In this document: piece by piece, positions 10,118-21,605 of the stretch
Position numbering within the stretch: position 1 is the stretch's first letter
Layout of the letters: the number at the start of each line of letters is the position of its first letter
Assembly (NCBI GenBank): GCA_038049695.1
Contig: CP142456.1
Span: 73,059,922-73,123,921, forward strand
Length of the DNA stretch: 64,000 nucleotides
Direction: 5' to 3'
DNA from: Cinnamomum chago
Taxonomy: Eukaryota; Streptophyta; Magnoliopsida; Laurales; Lauraceae
Position numbers and translations under genes: made by a program
Notes under the pieces: model-generated
The model's input: only the letters and a program-made list of their open reading frames with translations
Database searches by the model: none
Told to the model about the DNA's origin: nothing

Positions 10118-13100
10118 ATGGCTTCCCTAAGTTCCTCTCCTGTTGCTTCAGCCCTCCATCCCACACCTCTAAATACAAACAAAAATGGTGCTGACCGTCC
10201 ATCACCATTTCATCCTTCTGTTTGGGGAGATTACTTCCTTTCTTACTCCGACGGTCACGAGGTATATATTCACACATTCTTTGTTTTGAGAAATGATCGC
10301 ATGATGATGATTTTATACATGTCATGTCAACTACCGTGAGGCTCATCTTTGTTTGATCCAAGTCATTCATATCATGCAACTTCTCATGACGAGAAAGTCT
10401 CTCCAACTTTCATTCCATTAACTGGTTAATACGCAAATGTAAAGCAAAAGAGAGCTTGTTATGTTTGTGTATGTTTGTTTGTTTGTTAGATCCATTGTAG
10501 CGAAGGGATTTTTACAGTTTAGTATCTCTTAAACTTAATTTGCACATGAAAATGTTACTAAAGACATAAAAAAATGTCACCAAAGTAACTTCACTGTATT
10601 TTATCTTTTCTAATTTTTGACAGTCTTGCCCATTCTTTGATCTGTGTTTTAACTTTTGAGGCTCTTTTTACCAAAATAAATAAATAAATTTTGAGGCCCT
10701 GAAGTGATTGAAGTATTATGTTGCAAGTAGGTTAACTTGTGTGATCGGGATTTAACCCCATCATTTATTACATTATAAGTTGTTTAGTTTGATCCCATCA
10801 TATTCCTAGACCTTAAATGACCCCTCTACATTCCTGCTCAAGGAGGTTGTTTTGTTTTCCACCCCAGCCAAGGGGGCTGGGACCTACAATAGCACCTGGC
10901 ACCCGCACACGTGAGAAGAAAGCCCGCACAAATGAACAGAGAGTCTGCGTACACATGGAAAGGGAGTGTAAGCAGCTGAAAAGGGGTAACTTAAAAAAGG
11001 ATCGAACTTTAGGTAGCTGAATGAGATTTGGAGTTGCCAATCAAGCAACCCCTTGTACTCAAGAAAGTTGGGTCCCAGTGCAGTTGGCTGCAGTAAAAAA
11101 AAAAAAAATCTTGTCAGGGCTGAAAAATGATAACGGGCTTTATTTTTAGAAGATAACGTCAGCCAGGTCAACACAAATCAGATGCATCTTATCCACCATT
11201 CTCCATGGGATATTTCCATCCGTCCTCAAAACATGATAGAACGTGGGGTATTAAGCAGGCCCCACAAGGAGGCCCTCCCTTCTATAGATTTGCAAAAAAG
11301 CATCACTTTTCTCATCTATCTTCCATGATAGAAATTATTATTTTTTACCAACTAATCACTTTTAATTTGCAATGGGACATGGACAGAAAATAGATGCATG
11401 GACTAGCAAGGTTGGAGAGTTGAAGGAAAAAGTGAAGAGGATGCTAATCACATCCAAGGGATCAGTTGAAGAAACGATCATGATTGATGACATCCAACGA
11501 CTTGGAGTGGCCTATCACTTTGAAAAGGAGATCAACGACGCATTGGAACATATATATGAGGCCAATGTTGATTATGATGATCTAAAAACAGTCGCTCTTC
11601 GATTCCAATTACTGAGGCAAAAGGGCTATAACATCTCTTGTGGTAAAACTTCTTCACTATTTTATATCACTCATTCTTGGCAAACTGAACAACAAACAAA
11701 ATAATTAGATATATGTGGACATTTAATTACCAAAGGTAAGTGTGTCCCGCTATGGGGCCTATCGATATTTTATCCGGTAGGTATGATACAATATGATTAT
11801 TGTATCAATGGATCAACCTTAGGAAATTGAAATCATTAATTATTTGATCATGAACTAGATGTATTCAACAAGTTCAAAGACAGTGAAGGCAATTTCAAGG
11901 AAAGTTTATGTAGTGATGTGGAGGGCCTGTTAAGTCTCTACGAAGCGGCATTTTATGGCACACATGGAGAAGATACATTGGATGAGGCCATCTCTTTCAC
12001 AGGAGGACAACTTACGTCTCTCATGACCCATCTTGATGGTCGTCTTGCAGCACAAGTAGGTCATGCGCTTGAGCTACCTATGCGCAAGCGCATTCCAAGG
12101 CTAGAAGCAAGATCTTATATCTCACTCTTCCAGCAACAGAAGCAGCCAAATGATGTTCTCCTAGAGCTTGCAAAGTTGGATTTCAATTTGGTACAGTCAA
12201 TGCATCGAATAGAGCTAAAGGAGCTGACAAGGTAAGTATCAACAAACCACACTTATATAGCACCAACATATATCACTTCATTTATCTTATTATATGTAAA
12301 TGAGACTGAGGGGCTACTCCTAAGCAGAAAAAAAGGCTATGATGATGACCGAACAATTTGTTGGGGCTTATCTAGAAGCATGCAAATCAATTGGAGTAGG
12401 GGTGGAAAGATCTATGCATGCATAAAGGAAGGCCCTACAATCAATACAATCAAATTATTATAGATATAAATTTTTGGGCCCACCTAACTATGATGCATGC
12501 GTCTCGCTTGGGGGATCGAATGATCCACGCAAGGTGAGCTCATTTGTGAAATCTCATGTACTTAATCCAACATGTTCGCCCCTTGATCTGTAACCCTAAA
12601 TTTAAAGATTTTAGCGGGAACAATTTTCAATTACAATCCTATGGTCCAGTCCATTCAAATCATTGTCAACCCGTGGGATCACGTGGGGCCCTAGGTGAGC
12701 CCCATTGGTTGTCTCACACCGAGAAAGTCATTCACACGAGCATTTCAATCTGCATCGTTTTTTTTTTCCGATTACTACCTTATTCTAAATACGTCATTGA
12801 TGTTAAAAGAAAACACCATTTGTAAAAACTTTGAACAAATACATATGACACAAATTGTGAGTCATTCTTAATTGTTAGTTTCATGTGTTAATTTGATACA
12901 CTGTGCAATTTTCACAAACGTGACTCTCACGCAGCTCCAACATTCGAGTTTTAGTCAAAGCCTTTAATTTAGGGGATCCTGCTTTTATGGACAGCATCGA
13001 TTAAAAATTCACACCATTCATATGTGGGGAGTCCCTTAAAAGTAAAAAGCCCATGACAGTACATCTATGATGCTAAAAAACGACATGGATACGGCATGTA

Positions 13101-16100
13101 TACGCCATGGACACATCAAAGACATGAATTTTACATATAAAAAGTAAAGTTTCGGAGATGATGGCACGATTTGTAGCCCATTTTAAAAGTATTTGTGCAT
13201 AAAAAATACATATTAGTTTTGGTTTTGATTGAGATCAAAGTGTTACTTGTAGACCACACAAATTTCTCATTCCAATAATAATGTGGCTTATGCTGTTATC
13301 TTCTGTAGGTGGTGGAAGGACATAGGCCTTGCAGCAAAGTACCCTTTTGCAAGAGATCGATTGGTAGAAGGCTACTTATGGACATTGGGTGTATATTTTG
13401 AACCACAATATGCCCGAGGCAGAAACATAGTTGTGAAAATGTTTAAGCTTGCGTCAATCATTGATGACATTTTTGACGTTGATGGTAGATTTGAGGATCT
13501 CAAAGTATTTACGGATTCAATCCATAGGTTTGATATTGTGCTCTTCTCTGCTGCTGGAACCAATGGAACCAAGGGGCCTGGCAGGGTGGCCCTGCCATAA
13601 TTTCTGAAAAGCCCCTATTTCTTTAGAAAATCTTATAATTTTTTACAGTTGGCCCTCCAAAATTTCTGAAAATCCTTGTTTTCCCCAGAAAATTTCATAA
13701 TTTTGTACATATGGACCCCTCAATATTCTAGGAAAAACCTTGTTTTTCTTTAAAAAAATTATAATTTTTTACATGTCGACCTCCAGAATTTTAAAAAAAG
13801 CTACTATTTATTTTGAAAACTACATGCATTTTTCATATGCGGGCCCCCCAAATTTCTTTCTACTTAATGGCCCCGCAATGAAGAATTCTTGGGTTCGTCC
13901 CTGCTATTTTCCTTCTCCTCCATTTGTTTTAAGCTTGAGATGTCGATGAAATAACTAGTAATAGACCATATTTTTAGGTTGCACATTGTCTGTTATCAAT
14001 ATGCACAAGGGGGTCATGTTTTATAAGCATAGTTCTAAAACTCATCTTGAGTTGCCCGAGTTAGGGCAAGTCGGCACAATATGAGATCAGCAAGTTAAAT
14101 GAGTTACATGAGCCTGACTGACTCTGAACAAGTTATGAATGAGTTACATGATCTACGTTACAAACCATATGCTCCCAATTCAATGTAATGCGCGCACAAT
14201 CCACATTAGGAATATTTGATTCCTGATGGGTCAACTTCTTTTTATACTCATAAGAAGTGTGTTTGCAGAGGAAGGTTGTAATTAAATATGTTTTTTGGTA
14301 GACGTTGTAACTAAATACTTAATGTTTCAGGTGGGATCTCAGTGCCATGGATCAACTTCCGGAATATATGAGGCCTTGTTTTCTTGCAGTTCTAAATACC
14401 GTCGATGAAATAGAGGAGGAACTGATGCCCGGAGTAAAGTTCTGCCGTACTGATTACTTGAAACATGAAGTACGACGTACACGTAGAACTGGAAATTCTT
14501 TTTAGTATCTTTTTTTTTGCTCAAAATTATTTAAAGGAAAGAGCCATCCTTGATGGGCCAAGCTATCAAGTTTGGGTTCAATCTCATGCCTCTAATCATT
14601 TGATCCGTGGCCCTTAAGTTTAATGCATGATATATTAATGAAAATTTCTTGACCCTAGATCCAACGATCCATTCCATTCGCAACATTATTTGGGGTGGGG
14701 GGGTCCGTGCCTATCACCAATCCAAACCATCCATACACACGGACCCCCCTATACAAATAAATTCTCAAAAATCCCCTACCTCAAAGGGGAGTTTCTGCCC
14801 CTATCTAATAGCCAATGATGTGTTAGTATTTTAAGAAATCCACCTTTGCAGGAGAGAATTTTGGTTAGAGAATCGGATATGTGTATTTCTGATGACACGT
14901 GTCTCACTTTTATTGGGTAAAAGAAGGGCATTTTTTTAGAAAAACACCTGGGGAGTTTTGTAGCATAACTATATATATCTATATAGCAAGGCTCTCCTAA
15001 GCTAAAGCTTAGGGTAAAATTTCGTAAGCTCAAGCTTGTGGGGCCCACCTTTGGTCCATCCAGATGGACCAAACACATGACCCTCTTAAATTGCACATGT
15101 CCACGAACTTTTGGTCAGATCCAAATTTACTGGACCATTGGATCGACTAGGTATCGATCCAAATGGACTGTTGACCATGAAACTTTTGGGCCCATATATA
15201 TAGAGATGATAGAAATTACGGTTGGGAATAATTCTTTGCAGAGAGGAAGATCACAGGGAGCCCTTAAAAACCCCCCATCCCCATCCCCATGTGGGTCCCC
15301 TAGTGGCCCCCCCCCCACGCACTTGAGCCTACCTTATCCTAAGCTTGAGCTTAGGAGAGCCTTGCTCATATATATATATTTATATATGTATATATGGGGC
15401 CAGATCTCCTAAGTTGTAGTTTCGCTTATGCTAAGTTGAAACAATACTGGTCCCATAAATCAAAGTCGATTATCGTTGTTTTTTGCATGATGATCGTATC
15501 TAAAATCAAGATAAATCCAATCTGAACTGGATTTTCCAATTTCATCATGTAAAAAATAGATATAATTAACTTTGATTTATGAGACAACACTATTCTAGCT
15601 TAGGATAAGCTAAGCTGCAGCTTAAGAGAGCCCTGCTCCCTCTCTCTCTATATATATAAACACATACACACATACATACATACATATCGGGAGATGCTCC
15701 TATGAGAGCATCTCTCAACTTACTATGAGAGATAAGGTGGGGGCCCTCACATCCATATATACTGCCAACAACTTAAATGTGAGGGCCCCCACATTTCTCT
15801 CTTATAGTAAGGTGAGAGATGCTCTCATAGGAGCATCTCCCATATATATATATATATAGGGAAATATTCAAGTGAGAATTAGTTCTCACCTATTATATGA
15901 GAACTTTTTTGCGGGGCCCAACTAGCTACCCATCCAAACCTAGCAACCAATAGGGAACCCCTGGATAGTCACTAATCCCAAGGATTGGCAAACATCCGAA
16001 TGGATTGAACCGTTTGATCGAGGGCAGGCTGAATATTTTCTTGAATATGAAGCCATTAAACTTGTGGGCCACGGATGAACGGGTTAGGGGCATGGGTTTG

Positions 16101-17592
16101 GGGTCAAACTTGATAATTGGTGTGGTCTCACATAGATTTTACCATCCCCCCTGGTCCCATCCCCAAATGGGGCCCACAATTGGGCCCACAAAAAAGTTCT
16201 CACATAATATGTGAGAACAATTCACACCTAAATATTACCCATATATACATGTATATACATACAAGCTTTCCTTATGGTCTTACAATATAAGACACCTGGT
16301 GGGTCCACTTCAGACGCCACAAATCATGGAATATGGGGCGATCAAAAGATCCAAGTGGGGCCAATCTAAATATTAGGCTTAATGTCAATCTAATACCACT
16401 AAGCCATTCATCCATGGTCCACAAGTTTAACAGCTTTATATAAGATAATTAAATTGACCCGCGATCTAACTGTTCACACCATTCGGAGAGACCTTTGTGA
16501 GTACACACACATATATACATACATACATAAGTTAAGAAATGAATGCTTTGTCATGGGCCTATTGGCGTCGTGCTGCTACTGCTTTCTATTATCTTGTGCT
16601 TGTGGTGGTATTGTAGTTTTCTCTCTCTTTTTTTCCCTCTTATTCTTGTGATGCTTTGTCATTGGAGTTATGCCTAGCCCAATTTGTATTATTGTGGTTC
16701 TAGTTGGCTAAAGATGTGATGGTTGGATTGTATTGATCAGATGAAAGCTGTTGTCCAGGCATACTTCAAAGAAGCTCAATGGCTTAACACTAATTATGTG
16801 CCTACACTAGAAGAGTATCTTAAAATCTCCCTAGTCACAAGCGGTTATTTTTATTTGACGGCTGCTTCCTATGTCGGTATGGGAAAAGAGGCAACTAAAG
16901 AAGCATTTGATTGGTTGAAGACCCATCCTAAGTTTATCATGGATTCATGTTTAATTGGTCGGCTTGTGGATGATATCCAATCAAATGAGGTAAAAACCAA
17001 TGCATGTTTTATCATAGTTCACCAGTGCATGTTTTATCATAGCTCTAACATTCGAGCAACCCATGTGAATATTGGGAACCATATATATGATCGATTGAGG
17101 TTCTATTTTAGGGCCTTCAAAGCTTTCGAAATCCTCGCCATTAGTCAAATTGAGATGGATCCCAAGATTTGCATGATCAATTAGAGAGTCCAGCCATCCA
17201 AATCGATGGTCTTGAAAGTTTGCATATATTATACACACTCAGACGTCATAAACACTCAAATGGAATAACCTATTATTTTGCATTGATGGTAATTCAAGCA
17301 TGAGCAAAAGAGAGCACACGTTGCGTCTGCCATTGAGTGCTACATGAAGGAGCATGGTGTACCGAGGCCTGAGGCTTGCCAAAAGATTCGAGAAATGGTT
17401 ACATCAGCATGGAAGGACATTAACAAGTTCTGCCTCAAACCAATTCCCTTTCCATTGTCTCTACTTTTGCGAGTGGTCAACCTTACACGTGTGATAGAAG
17501 TAATCTACCTACATGGAGATGGATACAGTGATTCCTTGGGTGAAACAAAAGAGATGATCAGTGCAATGCTTGTAAATCCTATTCCGATGTGA
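10118..17592 (+). CDS. TPS: Terpene synthase (TPS-a, probable sesquiterpene synthase), copy B
   Basis: Seven exons: 10118-10261, 11387-11642, 11859-12231, 13309-13527, 14331-14469, 16741-16989, 17299-17592. All introns are GT-AG and frames join (phases 0,1,2,2,0,0), giving 557 residues, the usual TPS-a size. Exon lengths 219, 139 and 249 are those of class III plant terpene synthases. Motifs: RX8W at Arg27-Trp36 (single Arg, TPS-a style), RXR Arg273-Asp-Arg275, DDxxD Asp310-Asp314, NSE/DTE Asp454-Ser458-Glu462 split across exons 6 and 7, and Asp534-Gly-Tyr536. By family it should ionise farnesyl diphosphate with Mg2+ in the cytosol; no clear plastid transit peptide is seen, though the first 26 residues are Ser-rich. 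The product cannot be predicted. Oddities: Asp316 where the family usually has Tyr after DDxxD, and Pro482 where other copies have Ser. The ATG at 10118 was chosen by family length; an in-frame ATG also exists at 10046. Confidence 0.95.
13550..13904. mobile_element. hAT-like element with degenerate 63-bp repeats, intron 4 of copy B
   Basis: The right end in reverse complement reads CAGGGACGAACCCAAGAA, like the CAGGGGCGGAGCC termini of a common plant hAT family, and the left end GCTGGAACCAATGGAACC is a degraded counterpart. Between them (about 13588-13880) are roughly five degenerate units of 62-64 bp, each starting near GGCCCTCCAAAATTTCT and ending near ATAATTTTTTACAT. There is no transposase. 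It starts only 22 bp after the exon 4 donor. Family name is an inference from the termini. Confidence 0.5.
14985..15366. mobile_element. MITE 1 in intron 5, copy B
   Basis: A 382-bp element with perfect 19-bp terminal inverted repeats AGCAAGGCTCTCCTAAGCT, set in (TA)n sequence at both sides, suggesting a TA target. The interior is non-coding and includes GGGGCCCACC. Stowaway-type CTCCCTCC ends are absent, so I do not name a family. Confidence 0.8.
15396..15637. mobile_element. MITE 2 in intron 5, copy B
   Basis: A 242-bp fold-back element. The left ~70 bp (from GCCAGATCTCCTAAGTTG) match the reverse complement of the right ~70 bp (AGCAGGGCTCTCTTAAGCTG) imperfectly, sharing CATAAATCAAAGT towards the centre. 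Its ends resemble MITE 1 (CTCTCCTAAGCT), so the two may be related. Confidence 0.7.
15689..15841. mobile_element. MITE 3 in intron 5, copy B: long near-perfect hairpin
   Basis: A 153-bp element made almost wholly of two arms of about 63-65 bp, starting GGGAGATGCTCCTATGAGAG on both strands, with only a few mismatches and a loop of about 25 bp. It is flanked by TA-rich repeats. Transcribed as part of the intron it would form a strong stem. Confidence 0.85.
15859..16240. mobile_element. MITE 4 in intron 5, copy B
   Basis: A 382-bp element with terminal inverted repeats of about 65 bp: left GGGAAATATTCAAGTGAGAA, right in reverse complement GGGTAATATTTAGGTGTGAA, both continuing through GTTCTCAC and GAGAACTTTTTTG to a GGGCCCA block. 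It is flanked by ATA on both sides. The interior is non-coding; the short ORF at 16005-16214 has no recognisable product. Confidence 0.8.
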
Positions 17593-17784
17593 AAAATACT
17601 CTCATAACCACTATGATTATATGTTTTCATATCAATGTTCTATTACTATAGGGGAGCGTTTTACCACTTGATTATTGATGCAAAAATCATGTAAAACTAT
17701 CACATATATGAAACTAGGTGGTAAAAAGCTTTGATTAATGCTTTTCATTTTTTCTACAATCTCTCTCTCCCTCTCTCTGGAATA

Positions 17785-18399
17785 TGTTAGAAATGCATAT
17801 TTGTTTTTGGGAAAAATAAAAACATGGTGGTTGAGTAGAGTTCCTGAATTAAATGTGTCGAATATCCTTTCAATTTTGTATGACAACCACTATTAAAAGT
17901 GGAAATAATTAAAACCTTAAATGAGCTCTATTATGCGCTTCCTTGAGTTAGCGGAGGTTTAAAGTACAAAATAAAGAAAAATAAAAAACCTTCAAAGCAC
18001 TCTCCTTCAATGAAACAAAAAGAAATTCTGGTCCAAAATGGGTGTCGGTATGAGATAGATCATATATACAAACTCGTTGTGAATGCTCTCAAGTCTTCGA
18101 GATGATTAACTTAAGGGTTCTCATCTCCCTTATATAGAGCAATCCCGAAGAGTCACAACGAGCAATCCCTAAGTTTCATGGCTACCACGGACTCTACCCT
18201 TCTAGGAATCCCATATCTTCTAAACAGCATGGGATTTATGCCAAAGTGGAAGCTTGATCCTGATCCAAACTCCACAGCCAGGAGTTTGATCTTCACCTAC
18301 TCTACCAGATCAAGATTTGCTAAGAGTTTATCAGCGGCAACCCTCGGGATATATCTGGTGAGGGCCCCATGATAGTAGGGCCACATAATTTTCCTAACA
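17785..18399 (-). mobile_element. Copia-like LTR, unit 2
   Basis: Counterpart of the LTR after copy A, with the same TGTTAG/CTAACA ends and length of 615 bp. It is an old broken remnant inherited with the unit. Confidence 0.5.
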
Positions 18400-18677
18400 A
18401 TCTCCCATTTAGCTAGAATGTAATGTATATCAAACGTGCCATCATAAATCCAATATACTACGGTCCCTTCATTTATCTCTAGCCTACGATAGGGCTCAAT
18501 GAAGGAAAACTCATCAATTCTACTAGTGGGATCCACGAGATTGAAATCTCACCTTTGTAACCCACAGTTTAGATATACAGATAACACAATTCAATATAGT
18601 GAGGGATTGTGGAATTATGGTTCCATTCATTGATGTGATGGCCGACTAAAAACATTTGCACCGGTTCATCGATTCTT

Positions 18678-18755
18678 ACCAATTTTGGATATCCATAAAG
18701 AGATCTAACCCGATGGACCAATTTTGGATATCCATAAAGAGATCTAACCCGATGG
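18678..18755 (+). repeat. 39-bp tandem duplication, unit 2
   Basis: Two adjacent identical 39-bp copies as in unit 1. Confidence 0.9.
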
Positions 18756-21260
18756 CCAGTTGCGTTATTGCATTCTCTACAGAGCTACTAAGGGCAATTA
18801 TCTCTATACCAGAAATCAACACCTTTGCCAATGGTTAAAATATAACTAGACATAGACTCCCTCTTGTCCAAGTCACCATGCCCAGAGGCAACCATACAAC
18901 CATGTAGTTCAAAAAATAACAACCATGCGACAAAATGGTGTAGCAAATATTTTTTATGTACCCAAATTCCTCTTATTCACTTGTCATAACAGGCATACCA
19001 TGATGACTTAGGAATCTAACTATGAGACAAATGGCGATCCATCTCTAGTCTCATAAATCTCGTATTAAAGTATCTTATGCACGATGAGGATGTCATGCAT
19101 TATGCTCCTCCCACTATTTGATCACGGCTTCAAGTGCAGAGCTTCAATTGCAGTAATAACTGGTAAGACCAGGTCGATCCACATGGAGCTTTAGAAATAA
19201 GGCTTTCCAACTCTGTCACATGCCCTAAATAAAATCTAATTTTAGCCTAAAATTTAGAAAAGTACATTCATCATTCCTACTTTAAACTAAAATTAAATAC
19301 ATTTCCAAAAATAAAATTTCCTAAATCTAAAAACCTAATCTAAAATGAATCACAAGTTGCTACAAAAGAACACACAAATTAGAAACAATCCAAAAATAAA
19401 ACTTACCAAAAATAAAACTAAGAAGCTAAATTAAAAAAAAATGAACCTAAGTTAGAAACCAAATCAATCAAAACATGCTCAACATAGATTAGTAACAAAT
19501 CAAATCACTCAAAAAGAAAACAACCTACTTTCTAAAATTAGCATGCAAACCTTACTAAATTAGTTTCCTAAATTATAAACTAGGTTAGTCAATTAGGGTT
19601 AATATATTTCCTAAGTTAGTGAATTGAGTTAATCAACTCCCTAAAGTTAAGGACTTTCCAAATAAATAAAGATTTTCAAATCTTAACAAATTTAGAAAGC
19701 ACTAAGTCAATCATACCTTATGTTAGAATTTCCAAATCTTAAGAAACTTCCTAAGTTAAAATCTTCAATTAACAAAAATTAAAAAGATCTTTTATTTGTG
19801 AAAATTATCTAAATAATGTAAAACACAAAATCAAAAACTAATCCTAAAGTTAGAAAGTTAGTAATGCAATGTATGCCATGAGATGTTAGAAAATTCTAAG
19901 TCTAGAAAACTAATATGCAGGGCTGTTTTTATGCATGATTTTTCCTAATCTAATGCAACCTAAAACTGAGTTTATTGGCTAGATTTTGAGCTACAATGAT
20001 GTATGAATCAAATAAAAAAAAAAAAAAACCAGAAGTGGAAAACGAATTTAAAACGAATGAGATATGAGTGTATGATCATGACCTAAAAAAAAAACTATGC
20101 AGAAATTCTGCACACAGGTGGGTCCGACCAGCCATGTTTGAGCCACTGGTTCACCATCTTTCCAAAATTATTTTTGTTTGAAATTTGGGGGTTTAAAAAT
20201 AAACTGATCAAACTTTAATTTCCCAAAGTTTCATTGAAAAATAATGTGTTTTGATCAAGTTTCTAATCGCAAACTTTTTACACAAAATCTGTCCTGAAAT
20301 TCCTGCAACAATGTGCTGAATTGTGGACTTTATATTCAGATCCAGATTTCCCAAAAATTATTTGGCCGAGATTATTGACTCAAATCTCTGATTTTTCTTG
20401 CTTATTCAATTTCAAACTCCGATTCCGGCAACTTAAACATATCTAAACTCCACCAATATGAATATGCATGCAATGCTAATTAGTACCAACCATAAACTAT
20501 GCATAAAAATTCACATAAACATATAAGAAGCAAAAGAAGAAAAGAAAACAACAAATGATTGAATTTAAATGTGTGGTGTAAAAAAAAATGTGTGGATTGC
20601 CTATGTAATTGAAAAATTATGAATTGAAAATTTATTTTAATCATGAATGCCATGATCTTAGAATTTCAAAATCATCTTAGGCATTGATAGGTTCATATTT
20701 TGGAAAACACTTTTTGGATTTATTTAAACATGAAACCAAGCATGACGACCTAAAATCCCACTTTGAAAATCACTTTCATTTCAAAAAATCTGCTAGTAGA
20801 TCACCAGTAGGTCAGCAGGAGTTCAGCCTACCTGAGGTCGGCTAGCCGCCTGTATATGTTAGTGACCGTTAGAATATGACCGTTAGACGTCGGCTAGTGG
20901 CCCAAAGAGCCGTTGGAACCTTTTTTTACTATATATTTGAACCTATTCCTTGGGTTTTGAGCCAACACAATTGAATCTTTTGAGGTGTTTTGGAACCTAA
21001 GGAAGGAGAATCAATTAAGGAAGGCTTATGGGTCACTTAATTGGAAAGAAAAAGCTTGGATTCATTAGTAAAATCAATCTAAGTAAGCTTTGATTTCCTT
21101 ATCATATATTAAATGCTTTGTTTAAATTATTGATAAATTAATCTTAGCATGTTAACTATGATTAGTTGAATCCATTACATGCATTTCACTTTTAACATCT
21201 ATCATATATTATAAGGGGCCGACTCCAATACAGGAACACTGCAACATAATACCATGTCCC

Positions 21261-21605
21261 ATCAATCTCTATAAGCCCAAATTCCTTAGGCTCTCCTCCT
21301 TAACACAAATAGTGTGAGGACCCTCCCCAAAACGAATCTTCTATGCCCTAGTCTCCAATGCTTCCTCCAGGAAAGCTAGGAGAGGCAAATTTAAGGGAGC
21401 AGTAGTTGCTTTAGGACCTACTACAAGAAATTTAAGAGGTTGTCCTCCGCCCCAGGAGACCTTCATGATGTCTTTGTTAAAGGTTATGGATATCTTCTCC
21501 TTCTCTTTGTTGAGTCCTCAGATGTTTTGTCATTATGGTTGATTTTCTCAGCCCATATATATTTCCCTTTGCTTTTAATACAATTTACCTTATAGAAAAA
21601 AAAAA
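21261..21605 (+). mobile_element. LINE-like 3' tail with internal 142-bp loss, unit 2
   Basis: Ends in a poly-A run at 21605 and is flanked by CCATGTCCC (21252-21260) and CCATGTACC (from 21606). The 142-bp segment of unit 1 is missing and the junction retains one CTTCT. Confidence 0.42.

Larger units (their letters stand above)
1..17116 (+). repeat. Tandem array unit 1 (17.1 kb, most divergent unit)
   Basis: The phase is set arbitrarily by the window start; the same sequence recurs at 17117, 34063 and 51018. The unit runs from the end of terpene synthase copy A, through the intergenic region, to intron 6 of copy B. It is about 165 bp longer than the others, mainly because it keeps a 142-bp segment at 4411-4552 and one extra 16-bp repeat near 3490-3540. 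Many single-base differences set its intergenic part apart from units 2-4, for example a G in TTTGTAATCGC near 3149 where the others have C. Confidence 0.97.

Noticed and set aside
10110-10406. 98-codon minus-strand ORF over exon 1
   Set aside because: It is the antisense shadow of terpene synthase exon 1 and the start of intron 1.
11372-11704. Exon 2 read as an independent 110-codon gene starting at its own ATG
   Set aside because: The ATG lies before the AG acceptor at 11385-11386 and the end lies past the GT donor at 11643; the spliced frame joins exon 1 and exon 3 exactly.
13588-13880. Regularly spaced ~63-bp repeats resembling a CRISPR-like array
   Set aside because: The repeats are degenerate along their entire length with no constant repeat and variable spacer, and this is a plant intron.
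14890-14905. G-box-like CACGTG in intron 5 (and another near 10908 in intron 1)
   Set aside because: Hexamers of this kind occur by chance at this frequency and nothing else supports a regulatory role within the introns.
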